Below are positions 38,428-47,523 of a stretch of DNA of 64,000 nt, piece after piece; position 1 is the stretch's first letter, and each line of letters starts with the position of its first letter. Below the pieces are notes generated by a model, which saw nothing but the letters and a program-made list of their open reading frames with translations, was not told where the DNA came from and searched no databases. The stretch comes from Actinomycetota bacterium (GTDB lineage Bacteria > Actinomycetota > Acidimicrobiia > Acidimicrobiales > Ilumatobacteraceae): NCBI GenBank assembly GCA_963169665.1, contig CAUJET010000105.1:33419-97418 (forward strand), in the 5' to 3' direction. Position numbers and translations under genes: made by a program.

Positions 38428-40902
38428 ATGAGCGAGCAGGACGGGTCTCCCAGCGAGCTGCCCGACGGTGACCGGCCAACGGGGGCTGCCGACGTGCCGA
38501 CGGGTGCGGCCGCGCCTCCGGATTCCCCGACGCCACCGGTTCCCGGTGGGCCGCTTGCCGACGCCACCGGTCCGATCGAGCGGTCGAGCGGCGGCCGCCT
38601 GTTCGCAGAGCGGTACCAACTGCACGCCCGCCGCGGCACCGCCACCGACGTCGCGCTGTTCGAAGCCACCGACATCGTCGACGATCGGTCGGTCGCGGTG
38701 AAGATCGTGCACCCCGACATCTGCGCCACCGACGGCTTTGCCGAACGATTCACGGACGTGATGGGTCGCCTGGCGCGCACGCGACATCCGAACCTCACCG
38801 AGATCATCGACATCGGGTCGTCCACCTGGGGTGGCCGGACGGTCCACTACGTGGTCTGCGAGAACCTCACCGGCGGCAGCCTGCGCGACCTGCGCGACCG
38901 CGGCCGCCACCTCAGTCCGTCGCAAGTGGTGATGATCGGCCTCGATGCCTGTCGTGGTCTCGACGTCGCCCATCGGGCCGGCTTCGTGCACGGCGACATC
39001 CGCCCGGCGAACCTCGTGTTCGGCGCCGATAGCCGGTTGCGACTGGCCGACGTCGGCCTCGCCGCGCTCGTCAGTGATTCCTGGTGGGTCGAGCCCACGG
39101 GGGTCAACATCGAGAAGGCGAAGTTCGCCTCGCCCGAGCAGGCGCAGGGCCTCGAGCCCTCGAGCAAGAGCGATGTCTACGCGCTGTGCCTGTGCCTGCT
39201 CGAAGCGGTCACAGGGCAGTTGCCGTTCGTGGGTGACTCGTCCGTCGCGACGTTGTCGAACCGAGTCGACAAGCTGATGCCGGTGTCGGCCGACCTGGGG
39301 CCGCTCGCCGCCGTGCTCGAGCGCGCCGGTCGTCCGGATCCCGACGATCGATCGTCGGCGTCGGAGTTCGGTCGGGCGTTGCACCAGGCAGCGGAGAAGC
39401 TGCCTCGGCCCGCACCGCTGGCACTCCTCGCGGGAGGCCTGTTCGCCGCCGCGCCGGGCGCCGACCCCACGTCTCCGTCGGGCATGATTCGCCGCCCCGC
39501 CGAGGCATCCGCCACCTCGGCGGATGCGCCTGCAACACCGGCCGGGCCGGATGCGCCGCACGGCGGCGGGGACGAGCCCCAGGCGACGGCGCCGCTCCCC
39601 GCTGCGGCAGTGGATGCCCCGATTCAGGAGGTGGTGGTCGCTGACACGGTCGTCGGTGCACCAACCGACGGTGCATCGACGGTCGAGGCCATCACGCCGT
39701 CCAAGCCCTGGTTGCCCGAACCGACGCGCGCCACCCCCGTCGTCGCGACCGCTGCCGCCTCAGCTGCTGACGCGCCTGCGGTCTCCGACCCGAGCGAATC
39801 GCTCACGTCGCACGAGGTGGTGCGCCCGACGACGGCCCCCGATGCCGTCGATGCCGTCGATGGCGCCGCCGCGCCTGCCGCATCGGCCGCCAGCGCCGCG
39901 AGCGAGGTGCCGCCGCCGCCCGTGCCCGACGATCACCCGTCACTCGTGCGCGACCCCCGGTCGCGACGCACCCTCGTCGCGGTGCTCGTCGTGCTGCTGA
40001 TCGCTGCCGCCGGTGGTGGTGCGATCGCCTGGTGGACCACGCGCACCGAGTCGAACGAGGTGCCCGATCTCACGCAGCTCGAGGTGGCCGCTGCGCTCAA
40101 CATGGTCAGCGAGTTCGGCTGGAACGTCGTCACCACCGAGGTCGCCGATGACGTGGTACCGGCAGGCGTGGTCATCAGCACCGATCCGGCGACGGGTGCC
40201 GTGCTCGAGGAGGGCGACGACCTCACCCTGGTGGTGAGCACCGGGCCGGCGCCGCGCGTGCTCCCCGACATCGTGGGCCTCGGCGTCGACCAGGCGACTG
40301 CCGACCTGCTCGAGCTGGGCTTGGTACTCGAGGTCGGCGAGCGGGCCTTCAGCGACGACGTGCCGATCGACGAAGTGATCTCGTGGACCGTGCCCGATCA
40401 GCCGGCGTTGCAGGCCGGCGACACCGTGCTGCCCGGCACATCGATCGTCGTCGTGGTGTCGGGCGGTCCTGCTCCGCGGGTCGTCCCCGACCTCGTGACG
40501 CTCCCAGCTGCCGATGCCACCGCTGCGATCGAGGCGCTCGATCTGGTGGTCGTCGTTGGCCCGGAGGCGTTCAGCAACGACGTCGCCGTCGGTTCGGTCG
40601 TCACCCAGGACCCCTCTGCGGGCACCGAGCTGCCGCCCGGCGGCACCGTCACCATCGCCATGTCCAAGGGGCCCGACCTGGTGCCCGTGCCGGCGCTCGC
40701 CGAGCTGAACGTGCAGCAAGCCACCGATGCGCTCGCTGCTGCCGGTCTCGTGATCGGCCAGGTGAAGGGTGACCCCGCTGGGGTCAACGTGCTGGCAGAG
40801 GTGGGTGGCGTGTCGATCGGCGCAGGGGCGACGTTCCCCCGCGGCACCGCGATCGACCTCACGTTCGAGGTCCCCGTCGTCCCCGAGGCCCCCACGGCCT
40901 GA
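38428..40902 (+). CDS. Membrane Ser/Thr kinase-like protein with four PASTA domains
   Basis: 824 residues. A Pro-rich start is followed by a kinase domain (about 55-320): VAVK with Lys92, the catalytic loop VHGDIRPANLVF (Asp190, HGD in place of HRD) and ADVG with Asp208 instead of DFG. The Gly-rich loop is degenerate (ARRGTATDVALF), so ATP binding may be weak. A long Ala/Pro/Thr linker leads to a TM helix at about 514-536 (LVAVLVVLLIAAAGGGAIAW) and four PASTA repeats to the end. It resembles the PknB/Stk family that senses peptidoglycan and controls growth and division, but the degenerate motifs leave open a pseudokinase role. Confidence 0.9.
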   Translation: MSEQDGSPSELPDGDRPTGAADVPTGAAAPPDSPTPPVPGGPLADATGPIERSSGGRLFAERYQLHARRGTATDVALFEATDIVDDRSVAVKIVHPDICATDGFAERFTDVMGRLARTRHPNLTEIIDIGSSTWGGRTVHYVVCENLTGGSLRDLRDRGRHLSPSQVVMIGLDACRGLDVAHRAGFVHGDIRPANLVFGADSRLRLADVGLAALVSDSWWVEPTGVNIEKAKFASPEQAQGLEPSSKSDVYALCLCLLEAVTGQLPFVGDSSVATLSNRVDKLMPVSADLGPLAAVLERAGRPDPDDRSSASEFGRALHQAAEKLPRPAPLALLAGGLFAAAPGADPTSPSGMIRRPAEASATSADAPATPAGPDAPHGGGDEPQATAPLPAAAVDAPIQEVVVADTVVGAPTDGASTVEAITPSKPWLPEPTRATPVVATAAASAADAPAVSDPSESLTSHEVVRPTTAPDAVDAVDGAAAPAASAASAASEVPPPPVPDDHPSLVRDPRSRRTLVAVLVVLLIAAAGGGAIAWWTTRTESNEVPDLTQLEVAAALNMVSEFGWNVVTTEVADDVVPAGVVISTDPATGAVLEEGDDLTLVVSTGPAPRVLPDIVGLGVDQATADLLELGLVLEVGERAFSDDVPIDEVISWTVPDQPALQAGDTVLPGTSIVVVVSGGPAPRVVPDLVTLPAADATAAIEALDLVVVVGPEAFSNDVAVGSVVTQDPSAGTELPPGGTVTIAMSKGPDLVPVPALAELNVQQATDALAAAGLVIGQVKGDPAGVNVLAEVGGVSIGAGATFPRGTAIDLTFEVPVVPEAPTA

Positions 40903-40962
40903 GCATCCGGTCGGTCCGGCCCGCACGCCGCGCCGGAATCGCGTCGGACGCGACGTTCTCGC

Positions 40963-40968
40963 TAGCGT
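40963..40968 (+). promoter_or_regulatory. -10 box TAGCGT upstream of the second SDR gene
   Basis: TAGCGT ends 110 nt before ATG 41079. No start codon lies at leaderless distance, so a 5' leader of about 100 nt is predicted. The leader shows no clear hairpin or repeat. Confidence 0.35.
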
Positions 40969-41078
40969 GCGAACGAGCCCGGTCGGACGCGTCGCGAACG
41001 CCGACGTCGGGTGGTCAGCATGGCTCCGGCGCGACACCGCGACTCGCGTCAATTCAACAGCAGACAGGGGTTCCGGAC

Positions 41079-41957
41079 ATGGGTGCACTCGACGGCCGCG
41101 TGGCGATCATCACCGGTGCTGGACGCGGCATCGGTCGCGAGCACGCGCTGCTCTTCGCCGCCGAGGGAGCCAAGGTCGTCGTCAACGACCTGGGTGCCAC
41201 CAACGACGGCACCGGCGCCGACATCTCACCTGCCCAGCAGGTGGTGGAGGAGATCGAGGCGATGGGCGGCGAGGCGATCGTCAACGGCGAGAACGTCGCC
41301 GACTGGGAGGGCGCCCAGCGGATGATCAACAGCGCGGTCGAACACTTCGGCGACCTCGACATCCTCGTGAACAACGCCGGCATCCTGCGCGACCGCGTGC
41401 TCGTCAACATGACCGAGGAGGAGTGGGACGCGGTCATCGCGGTCCACCTCAAGGGTCACTTCGCTCCCACCCGCTGGGCCGCTGCCTACTGGCGCGAGCA
41501 GTACAAGGCGGGCGTCCGCAAGCCGCGCAACCTGGTGCACACGTCGTCGACGTCGGGCCTGTTCGCCAACCCCGGCCAGAGCAACTACGGCGCCGCCAAG
41601 ACCGGCATCGCCACCTTCAGCCAGATCGTGGCCAAGGAGCTCGTGCGCTACAACGTCAAGAGCAACACCATCGCTCCAGGCGCCCGCACGCGGCTCACGC
41701 TCGCCACGCCCGGTCTCGAGGACATCATGACGCCCAAGGGCGACTCGTTCGACCAGTGGGATCCGGCGAACATCTCCCCGCTCGTCGCCTACCTCGCGAG
41801 CGAGGCGTGTGCGTTCACCGGTGAGACGTTCCTCGTGCAGGGCGGCAACGTCACCATGATCGAGAGCTGGGCCCGTGGCCAGGGTGTCGACCGCGACGAT
41901 CGCTGGAGCGTGGCGGAGCTGACCGACGCGCTCGCTCCGCTGGCCCGCCCGACCTGA
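41079..41957 (+). CDS. SDR family oxidoreductase, 3-hydroxyacyl-CoA dehydrogenase-like
   Basis: 292 residues. TGAGRGIGREHALLFAAEGAKVVVNDLG closely resembles the N-terminal dehydrogenase part of peroxisomal multifunctional enzyme type 2, with NNAGILRDR, Ser in HTSSTSGLF and YGAAK. Family knowledge suggests NAD-linked oxidation of a 3-hydroxyacyl-CoA or a steroid; the actual substrate is unknown. The C-terminal 30 residues (WARGQGVDRDDRWSVAELTD) are an extension beyond the core fold. A weak ACAGGGG precedes the ATG. Confidence 0.9.
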   Translation: MGALDGRVAIITGAGRGIGREHALLFAAEGAKVVVNDLGATNDGTGADISPAQQVVEEIEAMGGEAIVNGENVADWEGAQRMINSAVEHFGDLDILVNNAGILRDRVLVNMTEEEWDAVIAVHLKGHFAPTRWAAAYWREQYKAGVRKPRNLVHTSSTSGLFANPGQSNYGAAKTGIATFSQIVAKELVRYNVKSNTIAPGARTRLTLATPGLEDIMTPKGDSFDQWDPANISPLVAYLASEACAFTGETFLVQGGNVTMIESWARGQGVDRDDRWSVAELTDALAPLARPT

Positions 41958-42024
41958 CATGGATCGATCCCGATGACGACACCGGCCGGGTCCGACCCGG
42001 CGCGATGACGACGGCTCGCTGATC

Positions 42025-43572
42025 GTGGGAGTGCCCCCCGAACCCCGACAGCACCAGCCCGAGCCCGCGTCGCCCGGCGCGCGCGAGCCCCATCGCGAGC
42101 ACGGCCGGGAGAACGTGCACCCGCGCACCGATCGGACGCTCGCGTTCGACTCGGCCGGCGTGGACGAACTCGGCGTCGTGCCGTGGCCGATCCTGTTGCG
42201 CCGACGCCTCCGGGCGCGGATCGGGATCGACCCGCGCTGGGCGGTGCTCTGGGTGGTGCTCGGCGGGCTGTTCACGGTGAGCTTCACGATCACGATCCTC
42301 GTCGTGTCGTTGCAGCGCATCGCCGACGACCTCGACACCTCGGTGAGCGTCCTCAACTGGGCGATCACCGGCCCGATGCTCGCCTTCGGTGTGGTGGGTC
42401 CGGCATTCGGCAAGGCCGGCGACCTGTGGGGCCACAAGCGGGTGTTCGTCACCGGTCTGTTGGTGGCGGGGATCTTCGCCGCGCTCACGGCGGTGGCCTG
42501 GAGCGCGTCGTCGATGATTGCGTTCCGTGTGCTGTCGGCGTCCGCCGGCTCGGCGTGCGGCCCGTCGGCGATGGCCTACATCAACCGCCTGTTCGAGGCA
42601 GAGGTGCGGGTCAAGCCGCTCGGCTATTGGAGCTTCGTGACGGCCGGGGCACCGGTGCTCGGCGTGGTGGCCGGCGGTCCACTCGTCGAGACGATCGGGT
42701 GGCGGGCGATCTTCGCGGTACAAGCCCCGCTGTGCCTGGTCGGCGTGGTCGTCGCCCTGTGGCTCCTGCCGGGCACCGACCGGCTCGAGGGCGTGCGCTT
42801 CGACGTGAAGGGGTCGCTCACCCTCGGCCTCGGGGCGACCGCGCTGCTGGGCGGCATCAGCCAGGGACCGAAGTGGGGCTGGGGAAGCCCCGCGGTGTTG
42901 GCATGCCTGGCCGTGGGGTTCGCGAGCCTCGTCGCATTCGTGCGGATCGAGGGCCGGGTCAGCGATCCGTTGGTGCGGCTCGACTGGTTCCGGACGCGAA
43001 ACATCGCGTTCCCGGTGCTGAGCCAGACCCTCACCAACTTCGCGTACATGGGCGGATTCATCCTCGCGCCACAGGTGCTGGAGAAGGGGCTCGCGCTCTC
43101 GACCTCCACCACGGGTCTGCTCGTGATCGCCCGGCCGCTCACGTTCTCGCTCATCGCGCCACTCGCAGGCCTCGTCACGATCCGCATCGGCGAACGGACA
43201 GCGGGCGTCACGGGTGCGATCGGCGTGGTGGCGTCGATGGTGTGCTGGGCGCTGGTGGGCGACGACGCCGCGCTGTGGTTCGTGGTGGTGGCGCTCGCGC
43301 TGTCGGGTGCGGGTCTCGGCATCGCATCGCCGGCGATGACGTCGCTGACGGCGAATGCCGTGGCGGAACACGATCTCGGCGTGGCCGGCGCCATGCAACA
43401 GCTGATGACGCAGCTCGGTGCGGTGGTCGGCACCGTGGTGCTCACGACGATCAGCGTGTCGGGTGGCGAGGGCGATCTCGCCCCGTACCAGCACGCCTTC
43501 TGGGTGGCGGCCGGCGTGGCCGTGCTCGGCACCGTGGCGGCGTCGTTCGCGCGGTCGACCCCACGCACCTGA
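42025..43572 (+). CDS. MFS drug/proton antiporter, DHA2-like (14 TM)
   Basis: 515 residues from GTG 42025 (GTG 42031 is an alternative). A polar N-terminal stretch of 60 residues is followed by about 14 TM helices typical of the EmrB/QacA type: FGKAGDLWGHKRVFVTG is the loop 2-3 motif, VLGVVAGGPLVETIGWRAIF matches the TM5 antiporter motif. Exported compounds cannot be deduced. The gene ends before a large hairpin shared with the converging phoX gene. Confidence 0.88.
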   Translation: MGVPPEPRQHQPEPASPGAREPHREHGRENVHPRTDRTLAFDSAGVDELGVVPWPILLRRRLRARIGIDPRWAVLWVVLGGLFTVSFTITILVVSLQRIADDLDTSVSVLNWAITGPMLAFGVVGPAFGKAGDLWGHKRVFVTGLLVAGIFAALTAVAWSASSMIAFRVLSASAGSACGPSAMAYINRLFEAEVRVKPLGYWSFVTAGAPVLGVVAGGPLVETIGWRAIFAVQAPLCLVGVVVALWLLPGTDRLEGVRFDVKGSLTLGLGATALLGGISQGPKWGWGSPAVLACLAVGFASLVAFVRIEGRVSDPLVRLDWFRTRNIAFPVLSQTLTNFAYMGGFILAPQVLEKGLALSTSTTGLLVIARPLTFSLIAPLAGLVTIRIGERTAGVTGAIGVVASMVCWALVGDDAALWFVVVALALSGAGLGIASPAMTSLTANAVAEHDLGVAGAMQQLMTQLGAVVGTVVLTTISVSGGEGDLAPYQHAFWVAAGVAVLGTVAASFARSTPRT

Positions 43573-43587
43573 CCCGGGACGCGCACA

Positions 43588-43662
43588 CGGGCGGCCGCGA
43601 CCCCCGGGGGAGGAGGGGTCGGACCGCCCGTGAGTCCGGCGGTGGACACCGGGGTGTCCACC
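43588..43662. terminator. Hairpins between converging MFS and phoX genes
   Basis: Large imperfect stem from CGGGCGG...CGACCCC (43588-43604) with GGGGTCG...CCGCCCG (43615-43630), then a second hairpin GGTGGACA / TGTCCACC (43641-43648, 43655-43662). They fill the 103-bp convergent gap and can act on both strands. Confidence 0.6.
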
Positions 43663-43675
43663 GTCAGAACGGTCG

Positions 43676-45541
43676 TCAGCTGCCGATGACCTTGCCGTCG
43701 CGGCGCGTGATGACGATCGTGGCGTCGCGAGGGATCGGACCGGCCGGGTCGGCCGGGATGCCGGGCCCGCCGACGGGGAAGTTGGAGTTCGCCGGGTTGC
43801 CGTCGCCGGGGTGCTGCAGGTTGACGAACATCGTGCGCCGATCGGGCGTGACGGTGATGCCGGTGACCTCGCAGCTCTTCACACCGGTGAACAGGCGTCG
43901 GATCTCGCGGGTCGCGCTGTCGGCCACCAGCAGCTGGTCGTTGTTGCCGCCAGGCTGTGCACCATCGGTCTCGATGAAGACGCGTCCGTCGGGGTCGGCC
44001 CAGATGCCGTCGGGTGAGCCGAACATCTGGCCACCGGCATCGGCGACGTCCTTGGCGAGCACGAAGATGTCCCACGTGAACGTCGGGCCGGTGTGGCGCT
44101 CGCCGTCGCGCCAGCGGATGATGTGGCCCCACTGGTTGTTCACGGTGGGGTTGGCGGCGTTCGTGCCGGGGTTCGTGCCCACACCGCGGTTGGTGTTGTT
44201 GGTGAGCGTGCAGTACATCTGCCCGTCAGCGCCCTGGGTGATCCACTCGGGGCGGTCCATCTTCGTGGCACCGACGGCGTCGGCGGCCAGGCGTGTGTGC
44301 ACGAGGATCCGGTCGATCGTCCACCCGGCGAGCGCAGGATTGTTCGGCGAGAGCTCGAGCCACTGGCCCGTGCCGTCGTCGTCGAACCGGGCGACGAACA
44401 GCGTGCCGTCGTCGAGCGGGCTGACGCCCTTGGCACGCATCGAGCGCCAGTTCTTCGCCGACACGTAGCGGTAGATGTAGTCGAAGCGCTCGTCGTCGCC
44501 GGTGTAGACCACGGCGCGGCCGCCCTTGCCCTCGACGAACGTGGCGCCCTCGTGCTTCACACGGCCGAGCGCCGTGCGCTTCACCGGGGCACTGTTCGGG
44601 CGCTCCGGGTCGATCTCGACAACCCACCCGAATCGGTGCTCCTCGTTCGCGTACGCGGGGTTCGACAGGTCGAAGCGAGGGTCGAACTGGTGCCATGCGT
44701 AGCCGAAACCGGCGGCGGCGAATCCGTAGCGGGCTTGCTCGGGCGTGTTGGCGCCGGCGGCGGTGCGTCCGAAGTAGCCGTTGAAGTTCTCCTCGCACGT
44801 CAGGTAGGTGCCCCAGGGGGTGTAGCCGTTCGCACAGTTGTTGAGGGTCCCGAGCGCGGGGTTGCCGGCGGCGGTCTGCAGCAGCGGACTCGCGGCTGCC
44901 GGGCCGCTGAACACGACCGGCGTGTTCACGTGGATGCGACGGTTGCGCTTGCTGGCCTTCATGCGCCAGCCCTTCCGGCCGTCGTCGTCGGAACGCTCGA
45001 TCTTCACCACGCTCACCCCGTGGGCGTGCTGCATGACGCGCACGTCGTCGAGCGAGGTCGGGGCTGCCTTGCCGAGCAGGTGGGGAGCGGTGCCGAACTC
45101 GTGATTGATGCAGAGCATGCCGCGCTTGTCGTTGCCGAAGTACCACATGCCGTCGTGGCCGATGCCGATCGATGCCGCCTGCTCGTCGGCGGTGAGGCCG
45201 TACGCGAAGGAATCGCCACTGCCGTCGAGCTTCTCCCGCCAGGGGATGAGGACGCTCCACTGGTACTCGGGGGCGATCGTCGGCCAAGCGCTGTTCTGCA
45301 GCGGGATCGACGTGAAGCCGATGCCTCGGCCATCGCGGCCACCTCGCGGCAGCGACGGGGTGCGGACGTCGACCGGTCGTGTGGCGAACGCCGATGAGGC
45401 GCCGAAGAACGTGGCTGCGGCGGTCGCGAGACCGCCCGCCATCACCGTGCGACGGGTGAGGCGGGCGGCGAGCACGTCGTCGAACGTGCGGTTGTCGGAG
45501 TGGTTGCTGTGACCGGTGTCGATCGTGTCGTCGAGATCCAT
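43676..45541 (-). CDS. phoX: PhoX-type alkaline phosphatase, Tat-exported
   Basis: Extracytoplasmic calcium/iron phosphomonoesterase releasing phosphate from organic esters. 621 residues. Twin-arginine signal with R30-R31 in RLTRRTVMAGGLATAAATFF. Metal-site segments of the PhoX family are visible: CINHEFG, TYLTCEENFNGYFG, RVKHEGAT and SPDGIWADPDGRVF. Start ATG 45541 has GAAGGAGCC upstream, unlike the leaderless genes. A TACGGT -10 box and two GTTCA direct repeats 11 nt apart lie upstream, matching phosphate-starvation control. Confidence 0.93.
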   Translation of the reverse strand: MDLDDTIDTGHSNHSDNRTFDDVLAARLTRRTVMAGGLATAAATFFGASSAFATRPVDVRTPSLPRGGRDGRGIGFTSIPLQNSAWPTIAPEYQWSVLIPWREKLDGSGDSFAYGLTADEQAASIGIGHDGMWYFGNDKRGMLCINHEFGTAPHLLGKAAPTSLDDVRVMQHAHGVSVVKIERSDDDGRKGWRMKASKRNRRIHVNTPVVFSGPAAASPLLQTAAGNPALGTLNNCANGYTPWGTYLTCEENFNGYFGRTAAGANTPEQARYGFAAAGFGYAWHQFDPRFDLSNPAYANEEHRFGWVVEIDPERPNSAPVKRTALGRVKHEGATFVEGKGGRAVVYTGDDERFDYIYRYVSAKNWRSMRAKGVSPLDDGTLFVARFDDDGTGQWLELSPNNPALAGWTIDRILVHTRLAADAVGATKMDRPEWITQGADGQMYCTLTNNTNRGVGTNPGTNAANPTVNNQWGHIIRWRDGERHTGPTFTWDIFVLAKDVADAGGQMFGSPDGIWADPDGRVFIETDGAQPGGNNDQLLVADSATREIRRLFTGVKSCEVTGITVTPDRRTMFVNLQHPGDGNPANSNFPVGGPGIPADPAGPIPRDATIVITRRDGKVIGS

Positions 45542-45577
45542 GAGGGGGCTCCTTCGGTGCGGAGGACGGACCTCCGG

Positions 45578-45610
45578 ACCGTAGGAAACGCCCCTGAACG
45601 GGGTCTGAAC
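45578..45610 (-). promoter_or_regulatory. phoX promoter with PHO-box-like direct repeats
   Basis: GTTCA at 45610-45606 and again at 45599-45595 (11-nt period: GTTCAGACCCC then GTTCAGGGGCG), then TACGGT (45583-45578) as -10. The repeat unit and period match the Streptomyces PhoP direct-repeat unit and overlap the -35 position. Weaker GCTGATC units with 11-nt spacing lie just upstream (about 45617-45650). Confidence 0.6.
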
Positions 45611-45695
45611 GGCGAGGGATCAGCAGGTGATCAGCGGCTGATCCTCAGCTGACGAACGTTCGCCCGGGGTCGGAGACCGCCAGGCCGTCGACCGA

Positions 45696-46112
45696 TCAGG
45701 CCGTGATGCCCTTGATCTCCTGGGCGATGGTCTTCGCGATCTCGTCCTGGGGCATCGAGGTCTGCATCGCCATCATCTTCATCATGTCGCCCTGCACCTT
45801 GATCTTGCCGGCCATGAACGCCTGCATGCCGGCGGCCTGGTCCTGCTCGACGAAGAGCTTGTAGGCGGTGGCGTAGTCGGTGGTGACCGTGAGGTCGGCG
45901 GCCTCGAGCTCACCGAGGTCCATGACCACGGCGCCCGACGAGGTGTCCATGAACGTCTTGATCACCTGATCGCCGTTGACCGTCTCGGGCACCTCGGTGA
46001 TCACCTGGTTCATGCGGATGCTGGTGGTGACCTTGGTGGCCTGGTCGGCGTACTTCTCGCGGATCTCGCGGGCAGCCTCCATCCAGGCGGGCGACAGGAA
46101 CTCGTGCGACAT
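45696..46112 (-). CDS. SCP2 sterol-binding domain protein
   Basis: 138 residues from ATG 46112, preceded by GGAGGTTCGC. It is an SCP2-like lipid carrier fold: EIREKYADQATKVTTSIRMN, then a central beta-sheet, then DQAAGMQAFMAGKIKVQGDMMKM-type C-terminal helices, the family hallmark. Members bind acyl chains or sterols in the cytoplasm. An upstream in-frame ATG at 46133 exists but has no better ribosome binding site. No operon partner is obvious. Confidence 0.9.
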   Translation of the reverse strand: MSHEFLSPAWMEAAREIREKYADQATKVTTSIRMNQVITEVPETVNGDQVIKTFMDTSSGAVVMDLGELEAADLTVTTDYATAYKLFVEQDQAAGMQAFMAGKIKVQGDMMKMMAMQTSMPQDEIAKTIAQEIKGITA

Positions 46113-46216
46113 GCGAACCTCCGGGAACGGCATCTGACCTGGCCGACCACGGTGGCGGCCACGTGGATCGCAAGCTACCCGCCCGGAGCGGCTGCGGTGA
46201 TGTCCTGATGCTCCAT

Positions 46217-46255
46217 CTCGTCAGGCCCGCTCGTCGGGCCTGCTCGTCGGGCCAA
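46217..46255. repeat. 13-bp tandem repeat CTCGTC(A/G)GGCC(C/T)G
   Basis: Two and a half to three 13-nt units, in the gap between the SCP2 gene start and the end of the upstream membrane-protein gene (minus strand). GGCCCG-CTCGT-CGGGCC within it can form a hairpin, so it may act as a terminator. Confidence 0.6.
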
Positions 46256-46259
46256 CGCG

Positions 46260-47411
46260 TCAGGACGGGGTCGGCGCCAGGCGGTGGTGGAGGTAGGCGA
46301 CCCGTACGGCGAGCGCCTGGCGGATCTGCGGCCCGACGTCCTCGGCGAACTCGTCGCGGTACGTGCTGTCGGTGGACAGCACGACGGTGAAGTACATGCC
46401 CGTGAACGCGCCGAGGAAGCCGGCGACGCGCAGCAGCGGTTCGGAGATCACCAGTGGGCGGTCACCGGCGCCGAGGCTGAGGAGCACGTGCACCTGTTCG
46501 GCCCCGGTCCACGCCCGCGCCGTCTCCTCCGGGATGGCGAGGAATCCGAACAGGGCGAAGAACAGCGTGAGCAGCAGCGCGACGAACGTGATCTGCAACG
46601 ACTGACTGAACACGGTGACCAGGGCCGCGTTCACCTTCTGCCGGCGCGACAGCGCAAACGTCGGAGGTGCACCGGACTCGGGGAGCACCACGATCTCCGC
46701 CGGTGTGCCGGCCGCTGCGGTGCGGACGGCGTCCCAGCTGTCGAAGGTGGCCAGGCCCCGCATGATGCCCGGCACCCGCGACAGCACGAACACGGCACCG
46801 AGCACGAAGAAGATCGCCAGGGTGGCGACGTACGGCAGTCCGGTGAGCGTGCCGGCCACCTGCCACACCTCGGCGTTGATGAACAGGAACGTCGTGAACA
46901 GCAGGAGCAGCGGGAGGGCACGGACGACGAGGCTCGCCAGGGTCGACAGCTGCGCCGCGCTGCGTCGCACCGCCCAGCCGAGCAGCGCGAGCACCGCGTA
47001 GCTGGTGACGAGGAAGATGACGGCGAGGATCCCGGCGCCCTCGACCAGCGTCTGGAAGGCGTCGCCGCCCTGGCCGAACATCAGCGACGGGATCGTGGGG
47101 CCGATGAGGAACAGTGCCAGCTCGGGCGTGCCGACCACGTCGGGCACGGCGAACGGTCGTCGGTGACGGGCCAGGTTGATCAGCGCCCAGCCCGCGATCA
47201 GCACGACGACGACCACGACGGCCGTGGCCACGTTGCGTTGCCACGTCCAGTCGCGCAGCTTCAGCGCGTTCAACCCGCCGGCGACGTAGGCGATGCCGAG
47301 CATCGGCAGGCTGCGGTTCCAGATGTCGGTGGTGGGTGCGTAGTCGTCGATGAAGTGCGGCACGCCACGACGGATGAACCATCGCTCGATCTCGGTGTTG
47401 CGTGCGCCCAC
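46260..47411 (-). CDS. Multi-span membrane protein of unknown function
   Basis: 383 residues from GTG 47411, about 6-8 TM helices (VATAVVVVVVLIAGWALINLA, ALPLLLLFTTFLFINAEVW, YVATLAIFFVLGAVFVLSRV, LQITFVALLLTLFFALFGF). It begins ARNTEIERWFIRRGVPHFIDDY, a segment I recall from uncharacterised actinobacterial membrane proteins; that is recollection. A cytoplasmic loop of about 60 residues separates two hydrophobic blocks. Function is unknown. The start is fixed by TAGGCT 8 nt upstream. Divergent from serA. Confidence 0.82.
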   Translation of the reverse strand: MGARNTEIERWFIRRGVPHFIDDYAPTTDIWNRSLPMLGIAYVAGGLNALKLRDWTWQRNVATAVVVVVVLIAGWALINLARHRRPFAVPDVVGTPELALFLIGPTIPSLMFGQGGDAFQTLVEGAGILAVIFLVTSYAVLALLGWAVRRSAAQLSTLASLVVRALPLLLLFTTFLFINAEVWQVAGTLTGLPYVATLAIFFVLGAVFVLSRVPGIMRGLATFDSWDAVRTAAAGTPAEIVVLPESGAPPTFALSRRQKVNAALVTVFSQSLQITFVALLLTLFFALFGFLAIPEETARAWTGAEQVHVLLSLGAGDRPLVISEPLLRVAGFLGAFTGMYFTVVLSTDSTYRDEFAEDVGPQIRQALAVRVAYLHHRLAPTPS

Positions 47412-47419
47412 GACGGAGG

Positions 47420-47425
47420 AGCCTA
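47420..47425 (-). promoter_or_regulatory. -10 box TAGGCT for the membrane protein gene
   Basis: TAGGCT, 8 nt, GTG 47411; leaderless geometry on the minus strand. Confidence 0.5.
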
Positions 47426-47468
47426 GGTGGGGCGACCCATGGCGGGCGGTGAGCCACGATCGAGTGCC

Positions 47469-47523
47469 GTCCGAGCGCTGTCCGAGCGCTGTCCGAGTCC
47501 TGTCCGAGTCCTGTCCGAGTCCT
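47469..47523. repeat. 11-bp tandem array GTCCGAG(CGC/TCC)T x5
   Basis: Two GTCCGAGCGCT units then three GTCCGAGTCCT units, exact 11-nt steps, in the gap between the membrane protein gene and serA. Confidence 0.9.
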
